Shown: piece after piece, positions 25,414 to 38,500 of the stretch
Position numbering within the stretch: position 1 is the stretch's first letter
Layout of the letters: every line of letters begins with the position of its first letter
Source: Lichenostomus cassidix
Lineage: Eukaryota > Chordata > Aves > Passeriformes > Meliphagidae
Direction: 5' to 3'
Assembly: GCA_008360975.2 (NCBI GenBank)
Contig: CM039211.1
Span: forward strand, 5,145,522-5,209,521
Length of the DNA: 64,000 bases
The notes under the pieces: model-generated
Seen by the model: only the letters and a program-made list of their open reading frames with translations
What the model was told of the DNA's origin: nothing
Database searches by the model: none
Program-made: the position numbers and the translations under genes

Positions 25414-28400
25414 CACAAAGGTGTTACCACCATTTCTGATTCTGGCCCAGCATTGACCAGTGGCACATCTGTCTTTGCATCTGCCAGGGATTGGCTCTGC
25501 TGTGCATGGAGGAGGGTTCTAGAAGCTTTTCAAAAAAAACCACCCCTGTAGGCCTCCACTATCACAGTTTGGCCATGCAATACTGAAACCCAATACTCAA
25601 GGTTTTAATAAAAAACAACACTATACAGAGGAGAGAGAGGTTTGTGTCCTCACTGAACAGAAGGCTTCAGAATGGAGTCAGTAAGAGTCTGTATGGCCTC
25701 CTGGCTTGAAGGTGCCCTGGGACCAGCCAGACCACATGCTGCTTCTTGCATAGTGCTGTTAGCAGGGCTGCAGGAGGGTTGGAGGTACTCTTGAAGGGTG
25801 ATGGGGAAATAGGAGCTGTGAAATGATCACTGCTGGGGGCACAGAAGTTGAAGGGAAGAGGAGGTTGCATAGAAAGCCAGAGATGTGATGGGGAAAACTG
25901 GGTTTAATATAGCATTAGGTGAGTGAAGCAGATAGGGTTATAGGGAATAGAGATTCAGACTTTGTTCCATTAGTTATTGGAGAAATTGCTGATTGATGAC
26001 ATTCTTACTAAAAATTCACTAGCAGGAATACATATGTTGTCAGTTAGGCTTGACTTTCAACACAGAATTTGCTTCTGCAGATGGTTCAGGAGCAAAGTTG
26101 GAAAGAGGGTTCAAGCCACAGGCACAACACACTGCTAGAAGACTTTTGAGTCTGCTTTATGAAGTGACCATTCATGCTCCTAAATTCCCACCTTTGCAAC
26201 CAAATGGCTGGTGACAGGGTGTGCAACTGCTGCAAAGGCTGGCCACATGGCCACTGCAGGGGCTCCAGTTCACGAGCTTTGAGACTGTCTGGAGTCCCCA
26301 TCCAAGATCTGTCACAGTGAGTAGAAAGTCTGTGGTGGTCTTTTTTGCTGACAGACAAGCACCTTCAGTATGGGGTGTTCACCTCTCTCAGGTATGAATC
26401 ATCTGCCATGGCTCACCTGTTTATTTGGAATGGAATGGAACATTTTTCACTTTCCATGGGAATTTCTGGACCCTTAATTTCAGAAATTAAGGATTAAGCA
26501 CGGACTTCCGGGAGAAGTCTCACAGAAGGCTGAAGAGGAGTTCTCCCAGGAAAGTCACTTTTTCCCCCAGAATGAATGTTTCACTTCCTCTGTTCAGCTT
26601 CCAGCCTGAACATCACTCTGACTAGAAAATACAGCGACCAGTTTTCCAGCTGGATGACTTCCATCAAGTCTGTAGGGCTCACCAGGCTGCATTCAGCTAC
26701 AGAGTCCTTTGAGCGGATGTTGCGCCCCTGGGAGTCCTGCCCTTGGGAGCACTGAGAGCAGAGGAAGATGATCTGCATGCAGTACCTCTGTTCTTCTGCT
26801 AAAGACAGTCTAACATGAAGTATCTATATGAGTCTCTGCTGGGAAATGAACCAAAGCCAAGTAGTTTCACTGATGCTTAAGCAGTGCCCCGAGGCTGTGG
26901 CAGAATCACTGTCTTGCACATTTTGTCCAGGAAGTAACAGGCAGGACAGCCTTTCACTGTGAGCATGAGATACAGTGACCCACTGTACAACCACAGGTTA
27001 CCCTCCAGTGCACTCCATTAGGCTGCAGGTCTTCTTCACCAGAAAAAAAGACATAGACATAAGTGTATATTCTTTTGTCTGAGAAAGAAAGGCAGTCTGG
27101 ACCTTATGCATGCAGAAGTCTGTCACTGCCAGGATGTCGGGGCCTTGTGACCCGTGGGGTTCCAGGTCCAGCTACAAGTACATGTATTGTCAGGAACAGG
27201 CCAGCAGAGGACAAAGTAATCTGGCAGTGTTGGTAAAAGGCTATGCCAGGCTGGAGGACAACTTCCATTTACTGCAGAAAATGTTTGTTTTCCTAAACAG
27301 GGGCACAAAGTTAATCCTCATAAGGAGAAATCTAAGTCCTGTGCTACTCTCTGCAGGATTTCTCCTACTTCATTAAACTCTGACATCTCAAAGGGCAAAT
27401 CCACATTGTCATATGCCACTTGTGCTTGAATAAAATGTGTGTATCAGTGCTTAATACGAGCTTATTTTTCCTTCTTATTTTGCAAGTGTAATTGCATAAT
27501 AAATCGAACCAGAGGCTTCTATTTACTTGTTAGCATTAAGAGTGTGTCAGGCCATATGTAAACAAGGGTATTAGCACAGATCTGGAGCAGAGTCAGTCTG
27601 TGCCAGCTGGAGACATGGTCCCTGTCTCTCCATTTACTGGGAGAGTTTGAGGCAATAGGAAGGAGTGATGACTTTAGGCTGGTAAATACCCTCACAAGCA
27701 AAGACAGCTGGAGGATATTCCTGTCTGGTTATTTTACCACCAAGATTTTGGTCTTGTCTAACATTGCTTTTCTCACAAATTTTCTGTCTCAGATAAAGAA
27801 ATTTTAAGTGTTTGCAGAATCAATTTTTCAGGAAGTGTTGTGGTGACCCTTGGGCATGGCTCCCTGCTGCAAGATGTGGGGAGGTATGCAGAGATGACCT
27901 GAGACATGTGGCAACTGCAACCTTTGGTGGGAAATTGACTGTTTGTGCTGGGTGTTCATGGAACAGATTTGTGCTTCAGGCTGACTTAGCCTTGGCCCAA
28001 AAGATGCTGGGTTATTCTCTAAATTTGTCTGCTACACTGAGCAGCCCCCTCTGGCAAATTTCTTCGCGTCAAGAAGGTGCTTATAGACAGTGCTTATAAC
28101 CTCCTCGGCAACTCAGGCAGCCCGTGCAGTCTGGGTCCACAAGGTTTCCAGCCCTTTACACCCTGTGTGGCTCCTCCCCGTGTGCCTTCCCCTGATCCCT
28201 GTCGGGCCTAGGTGGGAAGGGCAGGATGGGACCCGTCAAGGAGAGGCAGAGCCAATGCCACCCCTTCGCTTCCATGGCACCGCCCATTGCTCCATCCTCC
28301 CGCAGCAGTACACGAGGCGTCGGCAGAAGCAGAAGGCTCTCCATCTGATTCTCCCTTCTTCGCCTTGCTGTGTGCCCCCTCTTGGGAGAGGGTCTGTGCT

Positions 28401-30280
28401 GCCACTCCCAGGGTCACTCTGGCTGTGTCACAGTTTTGTTTCTCACTCTCAGGTGATTCACCAAGCTCTTTCACTGCCTCTCTTCCAGATCTTCATGATT
28501 GTTCACATTGCTCTCACTGCGGGAAGAACATCAGCAGAGATTTTACCCTGTTCTGTCACAAATCTGAGACAAATATCATCAATCCACCTGCAGGAACGTG
28601 TCCCCAGAGGTCTCACTCCTGCTAGGTGTTGGTTTACTTTTTGTAGTCCAGATGACCTTCCTTTGGTGCATGAGCATTTCCAGTTAAACCCAGATAGTTT
28701 TCCAGCTTACCCCATAGATGTTTCTGTAGCAAGGTGAACCCCTCTTATGTTTCCCAAACCCCACATCAGCTCCCACTTTGGCACTGGGCCCTGGCTAGGC
28801 CAGGAGCTGCATCTGTGGGAGAACAGACCCTGACCAGCCCTCCCACACTTGGTGGGTACTGCAGCCTCTTCCAAGAGCTGCCAGTAATTAGAGGGGTGGT
28901 GAGACCTGATCACGAGACCTGATCAGGCAGCACTGGAGGAGTGAAACACACTCTGCTCAGGCTGGGGGTGTAAGCCACATGTCCCAGTCCACACAACTGC
29001 TCCCAGCACTGTGTTTCTTTTTGGTGGTCTTTGCAGTGCTTTTTTATGGGAAGAAGATCCCACCAGAGGCTGCTTCTCTCTCTCAGAAGATGGGTAGACC
29101 ATGAGAATGATGCTGAGAGTCCAGGAAGGCGAAGTGAGTTCTCAGGTTCTCCTGGCTCCTTATACTCTTCCTGTGCATGTTCAGGACGGATGACCCCCAG
29201 GTGTTATGTGCTTTACAGCCCCAGGTGGAACAACAACTCAGACAGGGACACCTGGACAAACCCACTTGCCCCTGGTGTGTCACAGCATGTGAGGCCTGAC
29301 CCCTGCAGCACCCTGAAGAGCTTGGCCACCGTTCCCTTGGGCATTTGTGAAGCCATGGTTGATCTAAATGGCTTTCAGGGGCAGCTGGCTGGGGACATGG
29401 CCAGACCCAGGTGTCTCATGCAAGGTCTGCAGTAAGGAAGAGTAACAGATTGTGCAGCCAGGGCAGGGGGCAAAACCGCTGAGCTGCATGCGACTGTGAC
29501 AGCTGACACATTGCCAGTGCCGACAGCTGTTAGGACAGATGCAGAAACATTAGCCACGAGGCCACCACACAGCTCACTGCCTCTTCCTTCACTTTTCCCT
29601 TCTGGAGGACAAATGGAACAGGAATTGTGTAGTTAACCTTAATTAGTTAACCTAATAGTAAGCCTTAGCCTGGCTTCATTCCTCCTGCCTTAGGCTGTGC
29701 AGATACCTTCCAGGAGAACTGCCCATCACTGCAGAGCTGTGGGAGTGACAGCCCATGGTGGCATGTCTAGACACCACTATTTGGGCAGAGTCTCTGGCCC
29801 TTGTCACCAAAGATCTCTGGATTCACAGTGTCTGTGCTGATTATGAACAAGAAAAGCTGGCGTGCAAACATGTTTGCTGGGCATAGAGGAGCCTTCTGAG
29901 GCAGTGATGCATCCATGTGAGAGCTGTGCTGTGTGGTGTCCAGTTGTGTCTGCCTTGGGGTAATTGGGCTCTGTTACAGAGACTGGAGAGGCACATCCCT
30001 GGGGACACTGCAGGAGCAGAGCACCATGTCTCCTGTGAAAGGACATATTAAGCCTAGGCAAAGCAGGCTCAGGGCAGCATATCGTGGGGGAGGCAAAGCT
30101 CTCTGCCCTTTGCCAGTGTAGTGGAAAGCCAGCCTATAATGGCTGTAGCCCAGGCAGGAAATACTGAGGGCACAGGGCTGCCACCACTCCTAAGCTGATA
30201 GGAAGCACGGTGATAAAGACCTCTGCCAGCACAAGAACATTATGATCATGATGATGAATGTGGAGCTATTTTTAAACATT

Positions 30281-30393
30281 GCAATTTTAGCTAATTCCAT
30301 TGCAGACATAAGTAGTAGATACCTAGCTCAACATCCTGTTGAGCATCCAGTTGAGTTGCTACTTATTTCTGCAATGAAATTAGCAAAAATTGC
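30281..30393. repeat. 113-bp hairpin (inverted repeat, 35-bp arms)
   Basis: The left arm 30281-30315 and right arm 30359-30393 are reverse complements at 32 of 35 positions. The 43-bp loop (30316-30358) contains a second, perfect 8-bp stem with a 3-base loop: GCTCAACA at 326-333 and TGTTGAGC at 337-344 (add 30000). Possibilities are a MITE-like non-autonomous DNA transposon or a microRNA-like precursor. I do not recognise it as a known family, and flanking direct repeats are not obvious. Confidence 0.75.
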
Positions 30394-30519
30394 TGATCTT
30401 TTCAAGGTGACCAAGTCTGTCCAGGTACTGCATGCAATAGGAGCAGGGTGGTCCAGAAGAGGACAAGTGGTAGGGTTTCATATGGCAGTGCTGGAGCAGG
30501 ATGAGGAGAGGAGTTTTCT

Positions 30520-30572
30520 GTACTTGATGCTCTTAAGGGTGTTTTCCAACCTAAATGATTCTATGATTCTAG
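30520..30572 (+). mobile_element. CR1 LINE 3' terminus, sense
   Basis: The string gcttaagggtgttttccaac-like context is followed by ctaaatgattctatgattct. This shows the CR1 3' end with its terminal octamer repeats (ATTCTATG) intact at about 30558-30571. The element is severely 5'-truncated, as most CR1 copies are. Confidence 0.85.
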
Positions 30573-31127
30573 GAGAAGGAAATATTTGGTCTGTTTCATT
30601 GAATTCCCCACCCACAGGAGACAAGAAATCACTCTGAAAACCTCTTAGGCTGCTCCTGTGGTGGAAAGAGACAGACTGGCTGCTTGTCTGTGGGCAGACA
30701 GGCTTCACTATGTGCTCAGAATCTGACAGTCCCATCTTTAGGGAAGGATCCAAATTCTCTTGGCTGCTGAACCTTGCTTCTTTCTCTGGGAGCCCAAAGC
30801 ACACTAGGCTAAAGAGTTGGGCTGAAACACACTCCTCACTGACCTTATGAAGCCAACACACAGCTGGACTGAGGAGAAGTACAAGGTGGGAGGAAAACAA
30901 GATACTGCTCGATGTATATGAGCATTTGAGGATTTGAATGACCAGTTTTCTAATGTCTGTGGATCATACAGAAACCAGCAGTTCACAGTGTCCTCAAGTA
31001 CATGTCGCCTGGAAGAGTTCCTGAGCCCGAAAATGTGAAGTTCTCATGGCAGTCAAAAATGGTCAAAGCAGTGTTCTGAAACAAAATTATTGTGAAAAAA
31101 GTTGTGTTAGGACTGCAGCAATGATTG

Positions 31128-31190
31128 TCAGGAGTTGGACTTTGATGGTCCTTGTGGGTCCCTTCCAATTTAGGATATTCTATAGTTCTG
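31128..31190 (+). mobile_element. CR1 LINE 3' terminus, sense
   Basis: gtcaggagttggactttgat, gtccttgtgggtcccttcc and attctatagttctgtgatt mark a short sense CR1 3' end with decayed ATTCTRTG repeats. Confidence 0.85.
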
Positions 31191-34100
31191 TGATTGTTAT
31201 ATCCTTGAGAAACGACTACTTTTAATCAAAGCTTTTTCTAAAACAGAAAAAAGACCAGAAGCCCTAAAAGACAGACCGTAGCCTGAGTCTTATGTATGGT
31301 ATGGAAAATTTCAGCCCAAACTCTTAAAATCTGGTGAAGGTGTCAGCAACTGAAGATCTTGTGGGAAGTGATGGCCATGCAGTTGGGCAGTGAACCTTGA
31401 GTCACCTATAATGAGGCAAGGAAACTAGTGTACCGGAAGCTATACAAACAAGCTATTAATAGCTGCTTCATTTTCACTGCTCTCCATCTGGCAGTTTGGG
31501 CTGGACCAGCCTCAGAGTTGTGCTGAGGATGCTCTGGCACAAGGGCTGGACCCACTTTGGCCCACCTGCCCTGGAAAGGGGTCCAGGCTTTGCCTGGTAA
31601 TAGTGGGCTTCGTTTGTGCAGGAGATTTACAGATACCTGCTGAACCATATTGCAGTGGGCAGAGCTCGGCTTCCTTGGCTGTGAAAGGCAATAGAGACCA
31701 GTGGCTCCCTCAGTACTGGTGGGTGCCCTCAGTGTTAGTACATAAATGCGCAAGAAAAATCACTCATTCCTGTGTTTGGCCGCAGTGTGTTTGTCCCCTT
31801 GTTACAGCAGTGTCTGAGAGATGTGGGCTTAAGAGAGAGTCCTGGAAAAAGGGCTATTAGGGCAAGTCTTGGAGGTTTAGGTTCAGACAGCCACTGCAGA
31901 GTATTGGAGCCTGTCTCCATGAATTTCCATTTTTAGAAAAAACTAGAAATCTCCCTAGCCTTTGTCCTGCTTAGTTAGAATTCACTGATTTTGGCTACTC
32001 TTTCAGTATTTTACTGAAAACACAGCAAATTTCCCAGTCTGACTGATAAAAAGAAGCTACTTTGATAGATGCATGCTATATGGGCAGATGTTTTAAAATA
32101 AAGCATTTAAGAATTAGTTTGAAATCATGCCGTGTGTGGTGTCAGCTTTCTCTCCATGGGGAATTCACACAGTGCAGCCCCCTATTTAACATACTGTGTC
32201 TGTTGAATCACCCTATAGCTTTCAGGATGTTTTCTGAGGTATTTAGATTTATTTCAATGTTTACAATGTATTTGTTGTTCATTAAACATATTTACCCAGG
32301 CTAACCCAACATGAAAGAAATTATCTTGTTTACAGTGGAACTTTGACAAAAATCGTGCCGGAAAGATAGACAAACATACATAAACCTGGATTGCTGAGTG
32401 GAACATTGATTTGCTGCCACTTCCAATTTTTCTCATTAGAACTTATTTTATTTGAACATAACTCAGTACCCCATGTAAATGTGAAGTTGTTAATCTTATT
32501 ACTATACAGAAAACAAGTTAATTATTATGCATGATATTGGAAATGCGTTGTTAGGTTGGCATTGGGAAAATTAGAAAAATACACTCATTACTTCAAATGA
32601 TATCTGATATACATGTACAACTCTGTTTTAAAAATAATTTGCGTATTCAGATAGCAAATACAGCAAGTAGAAAAATCCTTATTTTTTTTTCTGTGTGGTT
32701 TTAAAATTTCAGGATTTCATCCTGAAGGTTGGATTGAAGACTGCAGTATAGAGTTAGACTTTTGTATTTTAAAATGCTGATATTGAACCGGAGAGAATTA
32801 GGTTGTTAAATTGAATTTCATCCAGCTGCAAGGCAGAATTCACCATGTTCATATAATTAATTAGTATGAGAGCTGGGTGACTTACCTGTACAGGACAAGG
32901 ATCTGCATTTCAGGTCTGCTGTCTCACCATGACTGCTTCTTAAGGATGCGTGGATGGGTGGAGACAGCCTGCTAGTGGAATTCTTTTGGAAGAAAAACCC
33001 AACCCAGTATATTAGGACCAGGAGAAGGAGTGTGTCTGTAAGGTGTCTTTATTGGCGAAGCTTGCATGGTTGCTAAAGTGCCAGGGAGCCAGGCTGTGAC
33101 CGAGACCTCTAGTTTCTGTGGTAACAATGACCTTTGTTAGTCAGTGTGGGTTTGACGGTTGGGAGGAAAGGGGGTCCAAGTTGTCTCACTTATATTCTGT
33201 GTCACTGGAGCACATAATATCCTTGCTGGTGAGGTGATGATAGTGTGCAAGGTGGGTCTACTCTCCTTACCTGGACACAGGCAGTGCCTGTCTGAGGGCT
33301 GACTGATGCAAGCCACAGGCACAGACAGGCTGAGCTCGCTCTGTCCTCTAGGATGTCTATGTTCCTTCCTGAAGTGCCTAGTCATGGCAGTCATCGACAC
33401 TCCTGCCATGCCTAAGTGTCACTCCTGTGGATAAGGCAGTAGAAAGAACCCTTAGCACTCAGAACTGCTGACTCACCAGCCACAGGATTTCAAAAGTCCT
33501 GTTAAGTTTGTCCTTTTAACATGGAGCCCCCTTACTTGCTGTGAGCTTTGCATACCCAGAAGCTTCCACTTGCATCTTGTCCTCTGCAGTCCTGCCAATG
33601 TGAAATGCCTTGCTCTCTCCGTGGAGAGCTTGCAGCCTGAGGAGCCTAACAGGAACTCAAGTGGCAGAGATTTTTGCAAAATGTGTGTCAAATTTGAGAC
33701 AAAAAGGTGAAGTAACAGCAGTGGAAGGTTTCTGATCTTTGCCTTTCTCATCATCCAGTTCGTCCTGGAGTCTTTTTGCCCTAATCATATAGATCGGGCA
33801 GATCTTATCACAGGTAAAACCCTGCCCTCCCCCACAAATGCCCACCAACACCCTCTTCTATGTAGAGCCTATTTTTCCAGACCGAATCCTTTATTCTCCT
33901 TGTAATTTCCCTTACTGTTATTCTAGTGTAACCACACTTCCCTTCTCAGGCTGAGACAGATCTACTTTTGAAGAATACCACTGTGATAGCTTGCCTGCTG
34001 TCCTCTCTGCTGGATCAGACAGTGAGACACAGAGATGGGAGAGCACCCACTAAGCACCCCTGCCAAGCTGATCAGCATAGACACAGCTGGGCTCACAGCC

Positions 34101-34773
34101 CTCCTGACCAAACCAAAACACCTTCCTTCACCAAGGGGACAAGTTCCACCTGTCCTGTGCTGTGGGTGAGGTTGGATTGTGGTTTCATTTTGTGATTTCT
34201 TTGGAAACTCCTAGAGGCAGGGAGGGGAAGAGATAAAGGCAGCCCTATGAAAAAGCAAGATCTTTGTCACACCTGGAGTTTACACAGGGGCTTCAAGCTG
34301 GGCAACTGGCATTGTCCTTTGTGAAACAAATGTTTAATGACATCCCATGTGCCTTGCTGCAAAACTTCTGAAAAACTGCCCCCAAATCGATTGCAATACT
34401 CAAAATAATGCATGTCCCACAGGGCAAGAAATATAGACAAAACTAAAATAGCAGCACTAATGAGCAAAGTAAGTATCTGGCCAGAGCTGTAAAAGCGGTG
34501 AGGAAATTCCCCTAAAGAATGTTTTGTTCCGCTTTAGTGATGCTATATATGTGGGTATATTGTCACAGTCTCTCTTAAGCCATGAGGCTGCCATGAGCCA
34601 TGGGGACTGGAACACACCTGGGCATTTTTCGGACACTGTTTTATCCCTGGAACCACAGCTCAAACAAATCTCTCAGACTGAGAAAGAGAGGTGGTGGAAA
34701 TTGAGTCTTTTCTTCCAGCTTGAGCAGCTGAGTGGGCAGTGATACAGCACTCCCCAGGGAGCACCAGGGCTCA

Positions 34774-35085
34774 TAATCATAAAACAGTACTGGTTGGGAG
34801 TGACCTTAAAACCATCCAGTTCCACCCCCTGCCATGGACAAGGACACTTTCCCTTATACCAGGTTGCTCCAAGCCCCATCCAACCAGGCCTTGAAAACTT
34901 GGAGGGATGGGGCAGCCACAGCTTCTCTGGGCAAGCCAGGTCTCACCACCCTATCAGGGAAGAATTTCTTCCTAATATCACCTCTAAACCTGTCTTCTGA
35001 CAGCATGAAGCCATTCCCCCTTGTCCTGTCACACTGTGCCCTTGTCTAAAGTGCCTCTCCAGATCTGTTCAGTATTCTTTCCTGC
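34774..35085 (-). mobile_element. CR1 LINE 3' fragment, antisense
   Basis: The plus-strand string runs through ctggttgggagtgaccttaa, ccaccccctgccatggacaa, ggttgctccaagccccatcc, cagcttctctgggcaagcc, aatttcttcctaatatcac and cccttgtcctgtcacactg. It is a well-preserved antisense CR1 3' region of about 310 bp. Confidence 0.92.
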
Positions 35086-35179
35086 AGAACATGTCATGAA
35101 GCAAATGGCTTTTTATGGTAGTTATAGCTATATATTGAGCAATCAGGGTAAACATTATCAAACCACTCCTTTTTAATTT

Positions 35180-35540
35180 TCTTCTTATTGATTTCAAAAT
35201 TTGCCTAAAAAAAGGTTTCAATTACAATACAACATTTTTATATTTCACACTTGGTAATTTTCATGCAGCTGTATAATTGGAGGTAAGGAGAATCTGAAGT
35301 TAAGGAAATAGATTTCTTCATTGTTCTTAAAGTCTCCAGCTGATGACCATTTACAGTGTGACGAGAAAAAGCAGAGCTCTTTGTCATCTGCTCCAAAGAC
35401 AGCCCATGCCCCTGCACAGTCAGAGCGAATGCAAATGAAAAAAGAGAAATTGCACCAAAAATACCTAAGGAGAGGGGAAAACAATCTTGTGCGGTAATTA
35501 TCCTCAAAGGAATGCCAGAACTGAAAACACCTTGGACCTG
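35180..35540 (+). promoter_or_regulatory. candidate upstream enhancer with octamer motif
   Basis: This is a low-CpG, motif-dense stretch about 7.7-8 kb upstream of exon 1A. A perfect octamer ATGCAAAT at 35429-35436 is followed directly by a purine run (gaaaaaagagaaattg) of the kind bound by ETS/IRF factors. It also has TAATTAT-type homeodomain cores at about 35494. The enhancer call is inference; conservation is not visible from one sequence. Confidence 0.35.
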
Positions 35541-38500
35541 TTGCTGTAGGTAGCATGACCAATAAGAGTGTCTCACACCCTCCACACCCTGCATCTACCA
35601 TCCTCTTGCAGGCCCTTTGTGGGACAAATTCCATAGAGAAATTCAGTATGTAGTTTCATGCACAGGTTGTTCCCAAGCTCATGTGCTTGGTGTGGAAGAG
35701 CATCTCCTTTTTTGTATGATGGAAGGGGTGGAGCTCTCAGCTTTGCATGCAATGAAAGTGAAGAGATGAGAGATGCCAGGACAGAGCATGATTTGGTCCC
35801 TCTGGAATCTGTTGCTGCCACTTCAGACATTCTTCAAGGCACAGTGGATTGAAATAGTACCCAGAAGCATTTCCAAGGGAAGAAAGTGCTTTGTTTTATT
35901 GCATGGCAATGTGTGAGAGGCCAATAGCTTTGAAACAGATGAGAGAAATGCTGCAGAAGCAAAAATGGGGAGTTAATTCTTGAAATGAAGAGGCAAGAAA
36001 CCTTCCCGACCTGTAAAAGTAAAATCACTGATAAAGTGCAAATAACAAATGCCTTCTTTCTTTCTTTTTCTTCATTGGGTAACAAATATTTTTCTCAACC
36101 TGGTGTTAGGCAGAGCAGTGCCCCACTGAGCAGTGCTGTGCTACAGAACAACCTGACGGGCAAGCAGCAGTTTTCAACAGGGGTGGGAGAGGACCAGCAA
36201 GGAGGAGGGGTCTGGCCCAGACTGGGAGTGTCCAGACAGCATGCAAAATAGAAGAAATGGTTCCCAGAAACATTCTGGTGCTGAGCAGAGGTGGTGTTGC
36301 AGTGGAAAATGTTGCCAGGCTCACACTGACCAGCCATTGTGGAGTCACCCTGATGATGATGCAATTCCACTGTCATGATTTAGCCATTTCCAGTTTGTCA
36401 GAGACCATTCCAGGTGGGTCCGAGGATGATGTGGTGATGGAAAGCCTGAGCATCACAACCAGAATGTGTGACCAGCATACACACCCAGCTGTCATTTGCT
36501 CCTTCCTGGCATCTGAGTGAGCCTGGCTGCAGGTGCTGTGTGGGAAATCCCCTGGCTGCCCCTGTAAGCTGCTCTGCCAAAGCCTTGCACAACATGTTGC
36601 TGATGTCAGACATCCCTTCCCAGGCAACCCTGCACCACCTTTGTGGTCCTGGTCCCCAGCCACATGGTCCCATACTGTCCCTTTGAGCTACAGGCCCCTT
36701 CCAGCAGTATCTGTGTTCATGGGCCAGATCAGGGAGCTATCGCACAGGACAGCCTCCAGTCTAAGGGATGCTTGTTCACAGTAGTGAGATGAACATCCTG
36801 GTTGCTTCTGGTGCTGGTCCACATTATGACAGTCTAGCAAAATGCTGTCGGGAAGTCTTTGCTGCTCCAGTTCCTCATCACAAAACCCATTTTAGTGATG
36901 AATCCAGCACCCCAGTGTGTTCATCCCCCAAACCCTCCTCCAAACCATGTGTCTAATGGGGGTTCTACCCAGGGCTGTTGTGAATGACAAACTTCCTGGA
37001 CTGTAGCAGTGTGGCCTGGGGGTTGAAAACGTATGAACATTTCTATCCCTCTTTTGTGTACTTCTTTCAATATCTGCTGTGGACATCTAGCACGTGATGC
37101 ACAAAGGCCCTGGTGACTAGCATGATAAAATGCATGTTTACATGTTCTTGCATCTTTTGGTATGGTTCCTAAAACCATGGAGGGAAATCTTTCTTCAAGT
37201 CACTGAAAAGTGATGGTTAAAACACCTATCTAAAGCACCTGATATGAGTGTGGTAAATACTTAAGTAGAAATTTGAAATCTCTTTGGAAGCAAAATATGT
37301 TAGGATGAAAAATCGTTTGGCACCTGGGATTTACAGTGGCATCCATTTGTGTAGCACATCAACAAAGAGATGTGCTTACTTAACAATCAAACACTGGTTA
37401 GCTAAGGAGGATCAGGAGAATATCATACTGTGTTTCTGTAGGCATTAAGCACCTGATATGGAAAGATTCTGGACCATGTTGGTCTCTGATGCTACCCAGT
37501 TTCTGATCTTCCACATTTGTTTGATTAGAGTTAATTATGTGTTTGGAGGCTGTCCTCTCTTACAATCAGTAGAGGAGTATCAGTTTAATAACAGGAAACC
37601 TAATCTAGGAAAGGCAATAGCTAATACCCTGGATATGTGTACTTTTGAGCAGCGAGAAAGCCTTAGATTCTTTAACATCCTGTCTTCTGCTTGCACCTTC
37701 TGAACGCTTCTATGTCTAGCAATGGGCTCACTTACACTTAAACACTGTATTTTCCTCTTTGCTGGCAATTTTTGGAAGCAGACATGATCAGTGATTTAAA
37801 TTCCTGTCTTCCAATGTACCTCTCTTCCCAGAAATTCTCAGTAGCAAAGGAATCAATTTGACCTTTTTCAATGTTTTAATAGCAGCAAATGTAAAAGTTA
37901 CAGCATGGGATGATCTTGAGGTGAAATTTTTGATCTCAAATTTCTGAAGAGAGGCTGGAAAAGCAAGCATTGTGTCGTGGAGTCGACTATTTCCAGCTAC
38001 AGCTCCCATAAAAAAAAACAAACCCAACTAATTTTTGGTTTGTTTGCTTTGCAACATCGCCATAATGGGCTCCTCCTCTCAAAACGTCCATGGGAGGATG
38101 CATTTAGACTGCGGGAAGCGAGGCTTACAATTGAGCAAGCTGTTCCGCTGAACACAACAGCCCACAGCCAAATTCTCTGTTGTGCTTGACAGAAAAGCGA
38201 GGTGACAACCTGCCCCTCAGGGCATCTCACGTGCCAGGCACCCAGGGCCATTGTTAAAGTCTGAGTGCAGTGACAAAGGGTGGACTTCAAGGATGCTATT
38301 TCAGGAGGTCCCTGACATACAGCTGCAAAGATCTGGTTCCTGCTCTGTGTTCTGCCCAGATCTCTGCGGTCCCCAGGCACTCCATGGCACCTTCCATCTA
38401 GCAAAGGGATCAGCAACTTGGCCCTTCTCCCCACTTCTCCGGGCCTGGCCGCTGTATCCACAAACACCCCAGAGAGCGTCAGGGTGTCTCTTTCCTCTGC

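Larger units (their letters stand above)
24585..25600 (-). mobile_element. ERVL-type endogenous retrovirus solo LTR
   Basis: Read on the minus strand, the segment has the layout of a common avian ERVL-class LTR. It starts near ATTGGGTTTC and continues through ACAGGGGTGG and GAACAACTCTGCAGACACC. Repeated 'ctgGAGCAG...CCATGGgag' modules follow, then GGAGGGGTGGGGGGAGGTG, AATAAA, TTTGCCCATGATGG and TTGGTGAGTGATCTCT. It ends with AGCTAGGGTCAACC and CTACTACA. The 3' end falls at about 24585 (tgtagtagg on the plus strand). About 1 kb is present. No gag, pol or env sequence is attached on either side, so it is a solo LTR left by recombination. I could not identify a convincing target-site duplication. 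Confidence 0.85.
25601..34773. other. intergenic region between ZCCHC7 and PAX5, part 2
   Basis: No protein-coding gene is recognisable. The stretch holds a strong imperfect hairpin (30281-30393), two CR1 3' ends (about 30520-30572 and 31128-31190), and AT-rich DNA at 32.4-32.9 kb. Short open frames are scattered on both strands and look random. Confidence 0.6.

Noticed and set aside
24585..25600. Retroviral internal genes next to the LTR
   Set aside because: Neither flank shows gag, protease, polymerase or envelope-like coding sequence, so it is treated as a solo LTR.
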